A DNA stretch of 20,982 bases from Stramenopiles sp. TOSAG23-2 (GCA_900128395.1 LT649545.1:1-20982), one strand, 5' to 3'. Counted from the first letter of the stretch, positions 1 through 9,383 are shown. Numbers and translations: made by a program. Notes: generated by a model not told the origin, from the sequence alone.

Positions 1-331
1 CCATACTAGAGGGCTGGAAAAAAAAAGTTAAAAAAAAAAAAAAAAAATTTTTTTTCAGCCATCTTTAATGTAGATAACTCTAGACTATTATTATATTATT
101 TTTTTTTGTTGTTGTAGAAAAAGAAGATAAAAAGATAATAATAATATTAATATATATGTATTATATATAAATATTTATAGCACCTTTATATCGTAATAAT
201 ATTAATATTATTATTATAAACAAAAAACCACCGTCACTGTATACGAAATTGTGTAAATTAGTTGGTGCAGAGTTTGCCTAGTTGTTTGTATTCATGAATT
301 GCAAGAAATATTTTCTGCAGTTTAAGCTAAT
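1..331. other. 5' flank of the transporter gene, AT-rich, with an A/T foldback
   Basis: No gene is seen here. The start holds GGCTG (12-16), an A-tract, a T-tract and then CAGCC (56-60), which together could fold into a hairpin. The segment TTTTTTTTCAG ending near 58 also looks like a polypyrimidine tract plus 3' splice site, so an upstream exon or 5'-UTR intron may end here. The reading frame behind it closes within 20 codons, so I do not call an exon. The rest is AAT/ATT-rich. A TATA at 240-243 and TAGTTGGTG at 259-267 are weak core-promoter candidates 65-92 bp before the ATG. Confidence 0.4.
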
Positions 332-2760
332 ATGAAAATTAAAAGTTCTTTAAGCGTACCGTTACTTTCGTCAGATGCAGCGGAGGAAGAAACTTCTGTA
401 CCAGTTCGAAAAGCAACGTTGCCAGGCAGCTTTGCAAAAGAACATGGAATACAACTAGACCGTAGCAGAAAACAACTTGTTTTCATGTCAATTGTTCTTG
501 GAATTTTTTATGGCGTTGGCTGGATTTGTTCTGTTTATGACAGTAGTTATAACTATCAGTCTTGGTTAACTTTGTGGGGTTGCACTGTAGCTTTGGTTGC
601 ACTCGTTTTAGAATTTGAACCTTCCAACGTGTTTCTAGTATTAACCTCATTTTTCCTGCTTTTTGGTTTGATTAGCGCGAAAGATGCGTTGAGGGGCTTA
701 GCATCTCCCGGCTTGATGGCAGTCGCGGCGATTCAACCTATAGCAAATATATTGAATGAATTTGGCACTATTGAAACAGTTTTAGGTGTATTGCTAGGTA
801 GGTCCGGTTCAGTGCATGCAAGCTTTATACGGATGTTGGCAACAATATCTATTCTCTCTGCTTTTTTATCAAATACAGCAGTAATATTGATTTGTGTTCC
901 CATTATACTCAAGTTTGCAAGTGATAATAATTTTCCAAAGGAAGTTTTTTTACTTCCTCTGAGTTATATTACTCTCCTCGGTGGTACGTGCACACTACTT
1001 GGCACATCAACTAATTTAATTATTAAAGAAATTTCAAAGGAAGATGTTGATATTGGAATGTTTACAATGTTACCGGTTGGTGGCGCTTCTGTAATTTTTG
1101 GCAGCATAGTCTTATATATAACCAAGGTATGTTCTAAGATTGACGTAGATACACAAAAAAATGATATCAGTGGAATAGCGAACAAAAGACATTTTTTACC
1201 ATACCATGTTACTTTTAAGTTATTACGTGGGACAAAGACGAACTTAAAGTCTTTGAATGATTTAAATTTTGATTCACTCTCGCATGACAATGCTAAACCA
1301 GTTTTCGTCGAGATTTATGAAGATGGAAATCTTATTACAAAAGCAAGCAGTGAATTAGTAAGTGGCCAAGAAGTTAGTAAAACCGAAGAAGGCGCAAAAT
1401 TTATATATGAACCAATAAGTAAACTTCTTAACAGAAAACTAAAAAGAAATGACGTTGTATGTTTTGCCTGCACAGCTAAGGGGGTTGCATTGCTCCGGCG
1501 TTTAAAATATCTCATTATTGATGGAAAACGAAAGGACGAATGTTTGTTTGATACAGATCAATTGGCTCTACCAGGTAGAAAAAGCCGAAGATTATTTGAA
1601 ATTATCCCTACGCCAAAATGTAGTTTGCTTCAATTGCCATACGGAAACAATAAAAGATTACAGGCAACTCTGTTGGGTAAATATCAATTCGTTGTGTTGG
1701 CTACAAGTAATATTAAAAATACTACTAATACTGCTGATAATAATGATGATGAAAATAAGGATGATGATAGCATAGTGTCTTCGAAAACGACAAGCGATCC
1801 TATTATTACGACAGAGACTTTAATACTTGTTGAGGCAAGTAAAAATTTTCTAACACATATGCATACGAATTTTCCATTTGAATTTAAAAGTGGGAGAAAA
1901 ATTTCTAATTCTGTACCACCTAGAGTAATGATATTTCGTGATCGAATAAAAAAAGTGGGATCATTATTTATATTTGCATTAATGCTTATTCTAGTCATAT
2001 GCGAAATATATCATGTATTTACAGCCGCCATATTGGCATTATCGTTTTGTGTTGGGATAAATTTGTTAAGTATCGATGATATTATTTCTTCTATAAACTT
2101 AAATATGATGATCACCCTGGTGTGTTCATTTAGCATGGCTGCTGCAATAGAGAATCATCGCGTCGACGAACCGCTCCAATACCTTTGTCTATCAATCGCA
2201 ACGAATGAGACAGTGATGCTGACCATGTTGTATTTAGTGAGTACTATATTAACTAACATGATTAGTCCTAATGCTGCTGCCATATTATTGTGGAACATAT
2301 TTTCATCCATTGCCGATGAAACAGGATACAGTAAAACTCGTATCGCGTTGGCATTGATGATGGGTTGTTCGAGTCCATTTTTAAGCCCAGTGGCATACCA
2401 GACAAACTGTAAGTAAATTTTCATCCTGGAATGATAATGTCAATTATTACCTATTATATTTTAACGAAGACCTACACTTCAATAATACCGAACAGTATCT
2501 AACAAAATTGATATATTTCATATGTATATTTCATATGTATATTTCATTAAAAAACATTTCATATATGTAAAACGCTTTGTTTACTCATATTTTTTTGGCC
2601 TGTGCTCCATATATATTCCATCATCCAACTATATATAGTAATTGTTCAAGCAGCAAGTGACGGCAGATTAAAAAATGTAGATTTCGCTCGTGTTGGCTTA
2701 CCATTAGTTTGTGTTTTAGCTATAATTATCCCACAGGTATTGTTGTTGGTATATGCATGA
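332..2760 (+). CDS. SLC13/DASS-family anion (sulfate-type) transporter with RCK_C/TrkA-C-like insert, two exons
   Basis: Predicted integral membrane ion/anion symporter, about 732 residues, from exons 332-2408 and 2639-2760. Both halves carry the inverted-repeat signatures of the ArsB/NhaD-DASS group: SNTAVI (180-185) with GTSTNLI (224-230), and TNMISPNAA (641-649) with SPVAYQTN at the exon junction. Hydrophobic helices occur around 48-69, 79-114, 167-194, 205-222, 244-266, 540-606 and 625-655. A soluble region (about 290-500) resembles the TrkA-C/RCK_C domains inserted in algal SAC1/SLT-type sulfate transporters. Read without splicing, the frame stops at 2416 and lacks the end of the domain. 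Splicing at GTAAGT (2409) to AG (2638) restores L-IVQAASDGR and RVGLPL followed by a last helix, as the family expects. The start is the first ATG of the frame. The substrate (sulfate, dicarboxylate or other) cannot be told from sequence. The fold is well supported, the substrate is inferred. Confidence 0.85.
2409..2638 (+). other. Spliceosomal intron in the transporter gene
   Basis: The 230-bp intron begins GTAAGT and ends TATATATAG. Joining T2408 to TA2639-2640 makes a Leu codon and continues the transporter frame for 39 more codons to TGA at 2758-2760, with a family-like RVGLPL segment. The intron holds a 13-bp tandem repeat (unit ATATTTCATATGT, about 2.7 copies, 2513-2547). It is the only intron I can support in the nine genes. 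If retained, translation stops after Cys-Lys at 2414-2416 and drops the last membrane helix. Confidence 0.85.
2513..2547. repeat. 13-bp tandem repeat inside the intron
   Basis: The unit ATATTTCATATGT starts at 2513 and 2526, with a partial third copy from 2539. It lies wholly within the predicted intron, so a change in copy number would not alter the protein. Confidence 0.8.
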
Positions 2761-3166
2761 TCTGTGAAGCGTTATGAAGAGGGCTATTATTAAGGCTATA
2801 CATTTAATTCTCTTACGTACTTACCAGTACGCATGTACGCATTAAGTTAAAATATAATTTATAATGTACAACACGTATTATATATGTATTATATATGTCT
2901 ACATTTATATACATATATTACATATACATTAGGTCCCGAATGACATTAGCCGTACCATTATATAATGGGATAAAAAAGGCCTTCATCCCACTAATAGGAT
3001 AGTTAGGATAAGGGTATATTAGTGTAATATATTATGCAACAATTATTATTATCCTCCTCATTATCATATATTCTATATAGAAAGAAGATGGATAGATCTA
3101 TAGAAGATCACGCACACATACCAATCCATCTATATCATATAGTTTGATATATTTGACGACAACATC
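2761..3166. other. Tandem intergenic region between transporter and F-BAR genes
   Basis: No ORF of note. Just after the transporter stop comes a CGTA/TACG-rich stretch (about 2814-2840: TTACGTAC, AGTACGCATGTACGC), like the other 3' flanks in the window. An imperfect inverted repeat follows: 2881-2898 against 2911-2926, 16 of 18 positions matched, 12-nt loop. The final 150 bp before the ATG at 3167 is AT-rich and presumably holds the promoter of the F-BAR gene. Confidence 0.5.
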
Positions 3167-4516
3167 ATGACGGAATTAGTACATAACAATAACAGCAATC
3201 GTCATCAAAACAAAGCAGCCAATAATAATAATGATGATACCGTAATAACACCACCACCACCAAAATTATTTACATATAATGATTTACCGTTAGCAGCACA
3301 CCAAAATTTAAAAGAACAGTTTAAAGCACATGATAAATCTACTGGTAGGCTATTGACATTTTTAAAATCATACAATGAGATCAACCGTGCATATGCACAA
3401 TCCCTGAAGCGTTTGGCAACATCAAATTTATCCCTAGAGGAGCAAGAGGATAATCAAAACGTTCGTGGTATGTATAGTCGATTAAGAGCACTTATAAAAA
3501 ATGAATCAGTACAAGTATTAAATTTAGTTGATGCTATGAATATTGATGTTATACAACCTGTAAAAAAAATGAAAGAAAAAAATGGTAACCAACATGATAG
3601 TGCAATAACAGAAATCAATAAATTACTAAATGCTCTTGAAAAAGATAAAAGATCATATTTATCAAATGCACGAAAAACAGAAAAAGCAATTGATGCAAGA
3701 AAAATGGCAATAATAAAGCAAGTTGACACGGAGAGAAAAATGGATCAACAAGAACAAAGATTACATTTACAAAAAGTTCAACAACAAAAAAAATTATTAA
3801 AACAATTACAATCACAACAGAAATTAAGTGGTGTTGGTAATAATAATAATAATAATTATCGTAATGACGATGAAGTAGACAAAGAGGGGGGTGGAGAAAG
3901 GGGTGAAGAGAATGGTAAAGATGATGATAATGGTAGTAATAGTAATAATAATAATACGAAAGAAGTATCATCAACATCATTTTCTACAATACAACCACCA
4001 AGACGACAACGTCGAGGAACTGTCACAACTGCAAAGATAGAAGAAGAAGATAAAGCAAATAAGAAAAATAAGAATAAGACATGGTCCTTACCACCATGGA
4101 TGAGAAATAAACATATTGTATTATCAGAAGATGAGGTAAATCGATTAAAAAAAGAAACAGAGTTATTAAAGATAGAATTAAACAGTAAAGCAAATGCTGC
4201 AACGCAAACTGCTAGAAGTTTTTATATGATATGGCAAGCATCGGAACGACGTAGAGTTTTTACTGTAAATAATAGTATGAAAAAAGCATGTATAATTGGT
4301 GTATCTCGTCTAGCAAATACCACATATGATATGAATCAATTATGTAAAGCATTGGAAGATATTGAATTCGGTACAGAGGAAAAGGAAAGTAATAATGATA
4401 CAACGAGTATGAAAGTATCGTCAAATGGTTCAACGAAGGAAAGAACAAAGAGTTTACATAAATTAATGGATGCATATTTTCATGATTTTGTTAAAGAATT
4501 TGTAACACAACAATGA
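3167..4516 (+). CDS. F-BAR-domain-like protein
   Basis: The predicted product is a 449-residue intronless membrane-curvature protein. Residues 36-85 look like the first part of an F-BAR (FCH) domain: LFTYNDL, a helix with KEQFKAHDKSTGRLLTFLKS, then NEINRAYAQSLKRLA, matching the family pattern of a conserved Tyr-Ala-x-x-Leu ending the first helix. Residues 100-215 form long basic, amphipathic helices. About 220-315 is a low-complexity insert rich in Asn, Asp, Glu and Gly, then basic. Helical sequence resumes at 325-400 (LKKETELLKIELNSK, then SFYMIWQASERRR), as expected for the later F-BAR helices. No SH3 or other effector domain follows; the end is short and helical. The role in endocytosis or actin-membrane coupling is known for the family and only inferred here. 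The match rests on pattern, not a search; another BAR-superfamily type is possible. The stop is TGA. Confidence 0.6.
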   Translation: MTELVHNNNSNRHQNKAANNNNDDTVITPPPPKLFTYNDLPLAAHQNLKEQFKAHDKSTGRLLTFLKSYNEINRAYAQSLKRLATSNLSLEEQEDNQNVRGMYSRLRALIKNESVQVLNLVDAMNIDVIQPVKKMKEKNGNQHDSAITEINKLLNALEKDKRSYLSNARKTEKAIDARKMAIIKQVDTERKMDQQEQRLHLQKVQQQKKLLKQLQSQQKLSGVGNNNNNNYRNDDEVDKEGGGERGEENGKDDDNGSNSNNNNTKEVSSTSFSTIQPPRRQRRGTVTTAKIEEEDKANKKNKNKTWSLPPWMRNKHIVLSEDEVNRLKKETELLKIELNSKANAATQTARSFYMIWQASERRRVFTVNNSMKKACIIGVSRLANTTYDMNQLCKALEDIEFGTEEKESNNDTTSMKVSSNGSTKERTKSLHKLMDAYFHDFVKEFVTQQ

Positions 4517-4835
4517 TTGAAATTAGAATTATCATAATATATTTAATTAATGCATTTAATTTATTTTTTAAATATATAAATTAATTATCATAATATATCA
4601 TAACATGATGGTTAAAATCTAAAAGTTAATACGAAGTATAAAATATAGTGTTTTACTCCCCGTGGTATATAATATAAAAAGTATACTGTCGTACGTCGTA
4701 CATACATATATATACGTTCGTATGATATAGTGATATGAGGAAAATAATACGCCCTTCGTACGTACTTCGTTAAATAATTTTTATATCTGCATCTCTCCCG
4801 TAAATACTCCACTCGCACTCTCCTCCTGCTGTGTT
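4517..4835. other. Convergent intergenic region rich in CGTA/TACG motifs
   Basis: This is the shared 3' region of the F-BAR gene (plus) and the BART gene (minus). I see no gene. It contains about eleven CGTA or TACG tetramers, including GTCGTACGTCGTACAT near 4687-4702 and TTCGTACGTAC near 4755. These are rare in the 5' flanking regions. Palindromic CGTACG cores are repeated. It could hold polyadenylation or termination signals for both genes. Confidence 0.5.
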
Positions 4836-5759
4836 TTATTTTTTAGAATTCATCATCGGCTTCATATCATCATCATCATATTCATTATTATTACGACAAA
4901 GTGATGATGATAACAAATTATTAACATTATTATATTCAACGATTTTTACATGATGTGGGCTTAAACTACCACGTCGATTATTATTTTTATCTTCCATATC
5001 AGCAATCTTTTCACTATTATTATTATTAGTGTCAGAATAATCTTTATAATATTCTTTCCATTTTCGATGCATTAATTTATAAAATTTCTTATAACTAGCT
5101 GATGCTAATAACATATTTATTGTTTTACTCATACCAGAAACTGTTTTTGCTTGTACTAATGTGGCATAAAAATCTTTATAATCTATATTTTCTTCTTCAC
5201 AAAATTGATATAAATGTGTCTCTATAAGTGATTCATATTCTTTATGAATTTCAGTTGCCAATATAAAATGTTCTTCTTTATATGGTGTGGAAAAATGTAT
5301 AGCTTTTTCTTTAATCCAATCTTTTAAACCACCTTCTTCATTTGGTGTAACAATTTTAGAATAAATATAACTAACTGCTTTATATAATATTTGACGATCC
5401 AATGTCATCTTGACTTTTCCCGACGGTGAAACAACAACTTTTTGTTGTTCAATAAGAATACTATTTGTTGTTTTCATGCCAACTTGTTCGTTTTCATAAT
5501 CTATTCTTCTATTGTTTATATCATTTATATCTATTGATTTCGGTTTTTTATTGATTCGAGTATTATTAGTATTAGTAGTAGTATCATCTGTATATTTACC
5601 CTCTTGAAAATATTGTTTCGTATTATTGATATCATCATCTACTTCTTCTTTAAATGTTATATATTTACCTTCAGGTATTTTTGTTAAATTGTTAATATCA
5701 TCGTCTTCTGCATCATTATCGCATTTTGATGATTCGTTATTGTTGTTACTATTTTCCAT
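4836..5759 (-). CDS. BART-domain protein (ARL2BP/CFAP36-like)
   Basis: The product has 307 residues from the ATG at 5757-5759. The frame stays open upstream to a GTG at 5796-5798, but that is not an accepted nuclear start. Residues 1-120 are disordered and acidic with Asn runs. Residues about 122-233 fit the BART fold: a hydrophobic helix (ILYKAVSYIYSKIV), a DWIKEKAIHFSTPYKEE segment, then the hallmark TEIHKEYESLIE, followed by a helix, an ENIDYKDFY segment and a last helix (KFYKLMHRKWKEY). In animals BART proteins bind ARL2/ARL3 small GTPases, and CFAP36 localises to cilia. GTPase binding here is inferred from the family. The tail (about 234-307) is Asn-rich and disordered. I cannot separate an ARL2BP orthologue from a CFAP36 orthologue; the disordered head matches neither closely. 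Confidence 0.7.
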   Translation of the reverse strand: MENSNNNNESSKCDNDAEDDDINNLTKIPEGKYITFKEEVDDDINNTKQYFQEGKYTDDTTTNTNNTRINKKPKSIDINDINNRRIDYENEQVGMKTTNSILIEQQKVVVSPSGKVKMTLDRQILYKAVSYIYSKIVTPNEEGGLKDWIKEKAIHFSTPYKEEHFILATEIHKEYESLIETHLYQFCEEENIDYKDFYATLVQAKTVSGMSKTINMLLASASYKKFYKLMHRKWKEYYKDYSDTNNNNSEKIADMEDKNNNRRGSLSPHHVKIVEYNNVNNLLSSSLCRNNNEYDDDDMKPMMNSKK

Positions 5760-6614
5760 GTGAAAGGATATGGTTGATGGTAAAATGTGGTGTTCCACTT
5801 ATTGAATTTGTTGAAAGGCTAAACGTAGAGTTGATAATTATAACTGGTGGTCCAGTCCAAATATCGCTGCCCTGATTAGCAGTATTATTAGCAATATGAC
5901 TATTGAAAAATGATCTGAAAGTGGTGAAATATGTGAGCCAGTGAGGTGAGAGTTTTGTTTTGTTTATATATTTCGTTCTTTTGTTTGTCTTCCGAATGTA
6001 TTGTTGTTTGTCTTTTACATGTGTTATATCTTAATCTATGTGAGTTACTAGCACACTACAAATAATAATAGTAAAAAAATAATATTTAATTTTATTAAAA
6101 ATTTTAAACTGAAAATTTCAAATGTCTTTTTTACTAAACATTTCATATATAACTTTAATATGACTATAAATAGCTTAATAATAAGATATAAAATGTAAAT
6201 ATATTAAAAAAAGCTATTTTTAAAAAAATGCTTTTTAATTGTTTGAAATTATTATAAAGCTATTAATAATCATTAATAGGCTTATTTAATTTTATAATGT
6301 TTAATAATTAATTTAAAGTTAAAACATTTAATTCCATTTTAATAACTTAATGGACAAACAAATCCTTATATTAACAATTAAAAATGATAATAAAAACATT
6401 TGTAACGATAAAAATTGCAAAATGTTTATTTTTATAATTTTTTAAAAATTTATAATTATTATTGTTGGTGCATTCTGGCATTGCTGGATTGAACATATAT
6501 ATTAGATACATAATTTTTAACTAACAAAACCCAAAACAATATTATATCAGGATACATATATATACACACACACACATACAAAACAAAAAAGAAACAAAGA
6601 AAATCTTGAATAGA
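5760..6614. other. Divergent intergenic region (BART gene / C-N hydrolase gene), very AT-rich core
   Basis: No coding sequence is seen. The part nearest the BART gene (5760-6050) has mixed composition. About 6051-6471 is extremely AT-rich and lacks the AAT microsatellites common elsewhere; its ends are weakly inverted copies of each other (separate entry). 6541-6600 has a short (CA)n tract (ACACACACACAC) and purine-rich sequence just before the hydrolase ATG. CGTA/TACG motifs are nearly absent here, unlike the convergent regions. Confidence 0.45.
6051..6471. repeat. Possible degenerate inverted-repeat (foldback) element
   Basis: The left end reads GCACACTACAAATAATAATA (6051-6070). The right end, read in reverse complement from 6471, is GCACCAACAATAATAAT. 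Further in, CAAATGTCTTTTTT on the left (about 6119) faces an ACAAATGTTTTTATT-like copy on the right in reverse complement (about 6400). The match is weak and base composition alone could give some of it. It could be an old MITE-like insertion, or simply AT-rich spacer. No target-site duplication is evident. Confidence 0.3.
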
Positions 6615-8174
6615 ATGAGTTCTTCTTTATCCAAATCATCATCCTCTTCCTCCTCGTCGTCAAAAAACAACAATAACAACAACGACAATATTAAACCAAC
6701 TAAAAACAATGATAATAATAAAAACAATAAATCAGCAACAACTACTACCAATACAAATTTCAAGGACAACAACAATAACAATCGACAACGTAGTAGAACA
6801 AGTAATTCAATAACACGCCCATCCTCCATTAATTCCAATAAATCCTCTGCATCCTCGACGACGTCTAGGCCAACAACGACTACACCAACGTATGCAGATT
6901 CTTCTGGATATCCATCCTCTGGTGATGAGTTACCAAATAATTGGCCTTTGCCACCATCTATTCATGGTCACCATCAACGTGCTTTTAAAAAACGTCGTAG
7001 AAATAATAATAATAATGGACGTGATGATGAAAGACATTATCAAATACACCATCATCATCACCACCATCACCATGTAGTAGCATCAGCAGGTCAATATCAT
7101 AATAGAGGTACGATTTCACCAACGCCATTGAGTCCAATATCAAATAGTGGTAGTAGTATTAGTAGTGGTGGTGGAGGTGGTAGTGGTAGTTCAAACCATC
7201 ACCATGTGAAAAGTTTAAGTGGGCATCGTTCCAATAATAATAATAATAATAAACCATTACCAAATCCACCACCACCAGCTATATTAGCAGTTGCAGTTGC
7301 GCAATTTAAAGATCGTGGAAGCGTATCGAAAAATACAACGATTATAATAGAACAAATACAAAAAGCGTCACAAAGCAATGCACAAGTTGTTGTCTTTCAT
7401 GAAACTGCAACTACTGGTTATTTTGATAGTTTAATATTAAAAGCTGGACGTGAATTACGTGAATCAGAACGATTAATATGTGCTGCATGTAAAGCAAATA
7501 ATATAGCATGTATTGTTGGTACACCACATTTCAGTGAACGGCATGGTATATTTCATAATACAATATTAGTAGTAGATGAGAAAGGCCGTTGTGTATGTCG
7601 TCAAAGTAAACGCCAATTGGTACCTACGGATGATTGGGCAACTCCAGGTTATGAAATTTTAGTATTTCGAATAGCTGGTGGTACACCATGTTGTGCAATT
7701 ATATGCCATGATGTACGTCATCCTGAATTAGTACGTTTACCTGTTTTGAAAGGTGCGCGCGTTGTCTTTTATTGCAGTTGGGAAACTTCGCATGATGATA
7801 AACCAATTGCGTTGGATAATGTGGAAGAATTAGCAGTATACCGAGCACAAGTACAAGCACGAGCTGTTGAAAATGGTGTTTGGCTAGTTCATTCAAATGC
7901 ATGTGCTAATATTGAAGATAGAAATAAAGGATCGCATGGAATGAGTCGCATTGTGAATCCACATGGGAAAATTGTTAAGGAAGCAAATTGTACAGAGGAA
8001 ACATTATTAATACATCGATTAGATATGAAATTAGCAAAAGCGAAATATGCATTAGAATCATTTCGTATATCATATGTATTAAGAGATTGGTATAAAAATG
8101 GCGCCACATATTCAAATGAACTTAGTATACCACCTGAATCTCCCAGATTAACACCAAGAAGTCCAAAGACATGA
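6615..8174 (+). CDS. Carbon-nitrogen hydrolase (nitrilase superfamily)
   Basis: The product has 519 residues from the ATG at 6615; the frame extends only to a TTG at 6606. Residues 1-220 are low complexity: Ser, Asn, Thr and Gly runs and nine consecutive His near 145. The enzyme domain runs from about 223 to 490. It begins LAVAVAQFKD and carries the catalytic Glu-Lys-Cys triad: Glu263 in VVFHETATTGY, Lys332 in RQSKRQLVPTD, and Cys364 in AIICHDVRHPEL. The motif ICHDVRHPE replaces the common ICYDxRFPE. The superfamily cleaves amides, nitriles or N-carbamoyl groups by a thiol mechanism; the exact substrate cannot be told. SWETSHDDKP may help shape the pocket. The domain length is normal; only the head is unusual, and it has no recognised targeting signal. 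The downstream THOC7-like gene is convergent with a 236-bp gap. Confidence 0.85.
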   Translation: MSSSLSKSSSSSSSSSKNNNNNNDNIKPTKNNDNNKNNKSATTTTNTNFKDNNNNNRQRSRTSNSITRPSSINSNKSSASSTTSRPTTTTPTYADSSGYPSSGDELPNNWPLPPSIHGHHQRAFKKRRRNNNNNGRDDERHYQIHHHHHHHHHVVASAGQYHNRGTISPTPLSPISNSGSSISSGGGGGSGSSNHHHVKSLSGHRSNNNNNNKPLPNPPPPAILAVAVAQFKDRGSVSKNTTIIIEQIQKASQSNAQVVVFHETATTGYFDSLILKAGRELRESERLICAACKANNIACIVGTPHFSERHGIFHNTILVVDEKGRCVCRQSKRQLVPTDDWATPGYEILVFRIAGGTPCCAIICHDVRHPELVRLPVLKGARVVFYCSWETSHDDKPIALDNVEELAVYRAQVQARAVENGVWLVHSNACANIEDRNKGSHGMSRIVNPHGKIVKEANCTEETLLIHRLDMKLAKAKYALESFRISYVLRDWYKNGATYSNELSIPPESPRLTPRSPKT

Positions 8175-8410
8175 TGAGAGTAGTGTGGTTATGGTGGTGG
8201 TTGATTCAATTCAAACGCGTATAAGCGAGAGAGAGTACGTACGAATCACACATATATGTGTGTTTAGATACACTGGCCTATGTATCGTACGAACGCGTAC
8301 CGGTATATGTATATGATACGTAATAAATATAATATATACGTATTTTTTTTTATTTCTCAGATGTATACACGCACACGAATTTTTTTATAATTTCTCTCTC
8401 CTTCCATATT
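8175..8410. other. Convergent intergenic region with CGTA/TACG cluster and palindromes
   Basis: This is the shared 3' flank of the hydrolase and THOC7-like genes. It contains about eleven CGTA/TACG tetramers in 236 bp, for example GAGTACGTACGAATC, ATCGTACGAACGCGTACCGG and ATACGTAATAAA. AATAAA at 8322-8327 is a candidate polyadenylation signal for the plus-strand gene. The complement of AATAAA in the T-rich stretch near 8350 could serve the minus-strand gene. Confidence 0.5.
8247..8262. repeat. 16-bp perfect palindrome in 3' region
   Basis: CACACATATATGTGTG is identical to its own reverse complement. It lies 73 bp after the hydrolase stop, inside the CGTA-rich convergent spacer. It could be an RNA hairpin near the transcript end or a protein site. 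A chance origin from CA/TA tracts is also possible. Confidence 0.6.
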
Positions 8411-9262
8411 TTATTCAATAATTTCACCATCTTCCTCTTCATCCATTATCATCTTATTATTATTAGTAGTGGTGGTAGTGGTAGTGGTACTTCTTTTATT
8501 ATTATTGCTACTACTACTACTACTACTCCCACCGTTATTATCACGATCGTGTTTTTTACCGGTAATTTTATTATCACGTCTTCCACCTTCTTTTTCATTA
8601 TCATCGTCATCATCATCGTCATCATCATCATCGCCATTGTCTTTCACTATAAGTTTCATTTGCTTTTCAACATATTCTGATAAATTTAATTGTTTTACTA
8701 ATTTTTCGAATGTTGTAAAAAATGCTTTTGATTCTTTCAATACATTTGCTTTTTCTTTTGCTACATCTTTTTCTTCTTGTTTCATATCAGCACGTTTTTT
8801 TTCCATCGTTTCGATACTTGTCTCTAACTCTATGCGGGAGGTGTAGCTGTTGATTTCTTTACATTTCGCTTCCATTTGCATTTTTTCTTCTCGCCTTGCC
8901 CGTGCTTTAACTAATTCTTTTTTTAAATTTTCAATCTTTTTCTTTGTTTTCATCATATCATCCTCAATAGTTGATGTTAAATTTTTATAACGAGCTTGTT
9001 CTGTCTGGCATGTTTCATATATACGATTTGCTTGTTGTGCATCGACTTGATGTTTGTATATTTCTTTTAACAATGTATGAAAATGTGTAGTTGCAGTATT
9101 TTCATCAATATTGGTTGCTAATACCGTGTTTTTCTTCTTATTATTATTTACTGCAATGGTATACTTAAATAATATATTCGCTAATGATTGTATGGAATGT
9201 TCCGATTTACTTAATACGGTCTCACGAGTTGCTAATCGCTTATTTTGTGTTATATTATTCAT
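8411..9262 (-). CDS. THO complex subunit 7-like coiled-coil protein
   Basis: The product is a 283-residue intronless protein with ATG at 9260-9262. Residues 8-40 form a first helix (RETVLSKSEHSIQSLANILFKY). Residues 60-195 form a continuous charged coiled coil whose order fits THOC7/Mft1: a FHTLLKEIYKHQVD helix, then KKIENLKKELVKARARREEK, then a short EINSYTSRIELETSIETMEKKR segment. In THOC7 this region has an Arg followed by Glu-Thr and a new Leu/Ile heptad. After residue 208 come 11 to 12 Asp, a Ser run, a Thr run and an acidic end (DEEEDGEIIE). THO couples transcription to mRNA export in the nucleus. Confidence is moderate because coiled coils resemble one another; an unrelated coiled-coil protein is the main alternative. 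Confidence 0.55.
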   Translation of the reverse strand: MNNITQNKRLATRETVLSKSEHSIQSLANILFKYTIAVNNNKKKNTVLATNIDENTATTHFHTLLKEIYKHQVDAQQANRIYETCQTEQARYKNLTSTIEDDMMKTKKKIENLKKELVKARARREEKMQMEAKCKEINSYTSRIELETSIETMEKKRADMKQEEKDVAKEKANVLKESKAFFTTFEKLVKQLNLSEYVEKQMKLIVKDNGDDDDDDDDDDDNEKEGGRRDNKITGKKHDRDNNGGSSSSSSSNNNKRSTTTTTTTTNNNKMIMDEEEDGEIIE

Positions 9263-9383
9263 GTTAATATAATTGTTGTTGTTATTGTTATATTTTCTTT
9301 ATTGTTTCTCTTAATGATGGTCGTATACGTATGAATAACTATTAATTCATTTTTCTTCCATCTCTTTATTATAATTATTAGTC

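Noticed and set aside
47-120. 3' splice site (TTTTTTTTCAG) with a short exon at the left edge
   Set aside because: The open stretch behind it is under 20 codons of AT-rich sequence; no donor is visible in the window.
2520-2640. Frameshift or pseudogene ending of the transporter
   Set aside because: A consensus intron restores the frame and the family's expected C-terminus.
3615-3980. 121-codon minus-strand frame with Tyr/His/Leu runs
   Set aside because: It is antisense to the F-BAR gene and made of the AAT and GAT repeats of its disordered insert.
5760-5798. Upstream extension of the BART gene to a GTG
   Set aside because: Nuclear genes rarely start at GTG, and an ATG at 5757-5759 precedes all recognisable sequence.
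6606-6614. Upstream extension of the hydrolase gene to a TTG
   Set aside because: It adds only three codons and an ATG follows at 6615.
8469-8846. 125-codon plus-strand frame with Leu and Ser runs resembling a membrane protein
   Set aside because: It is the reverse of the Thr, Ser and Asp homopolymers of the THOC7-like gene; the hydrophobic runs are a reading artefact.
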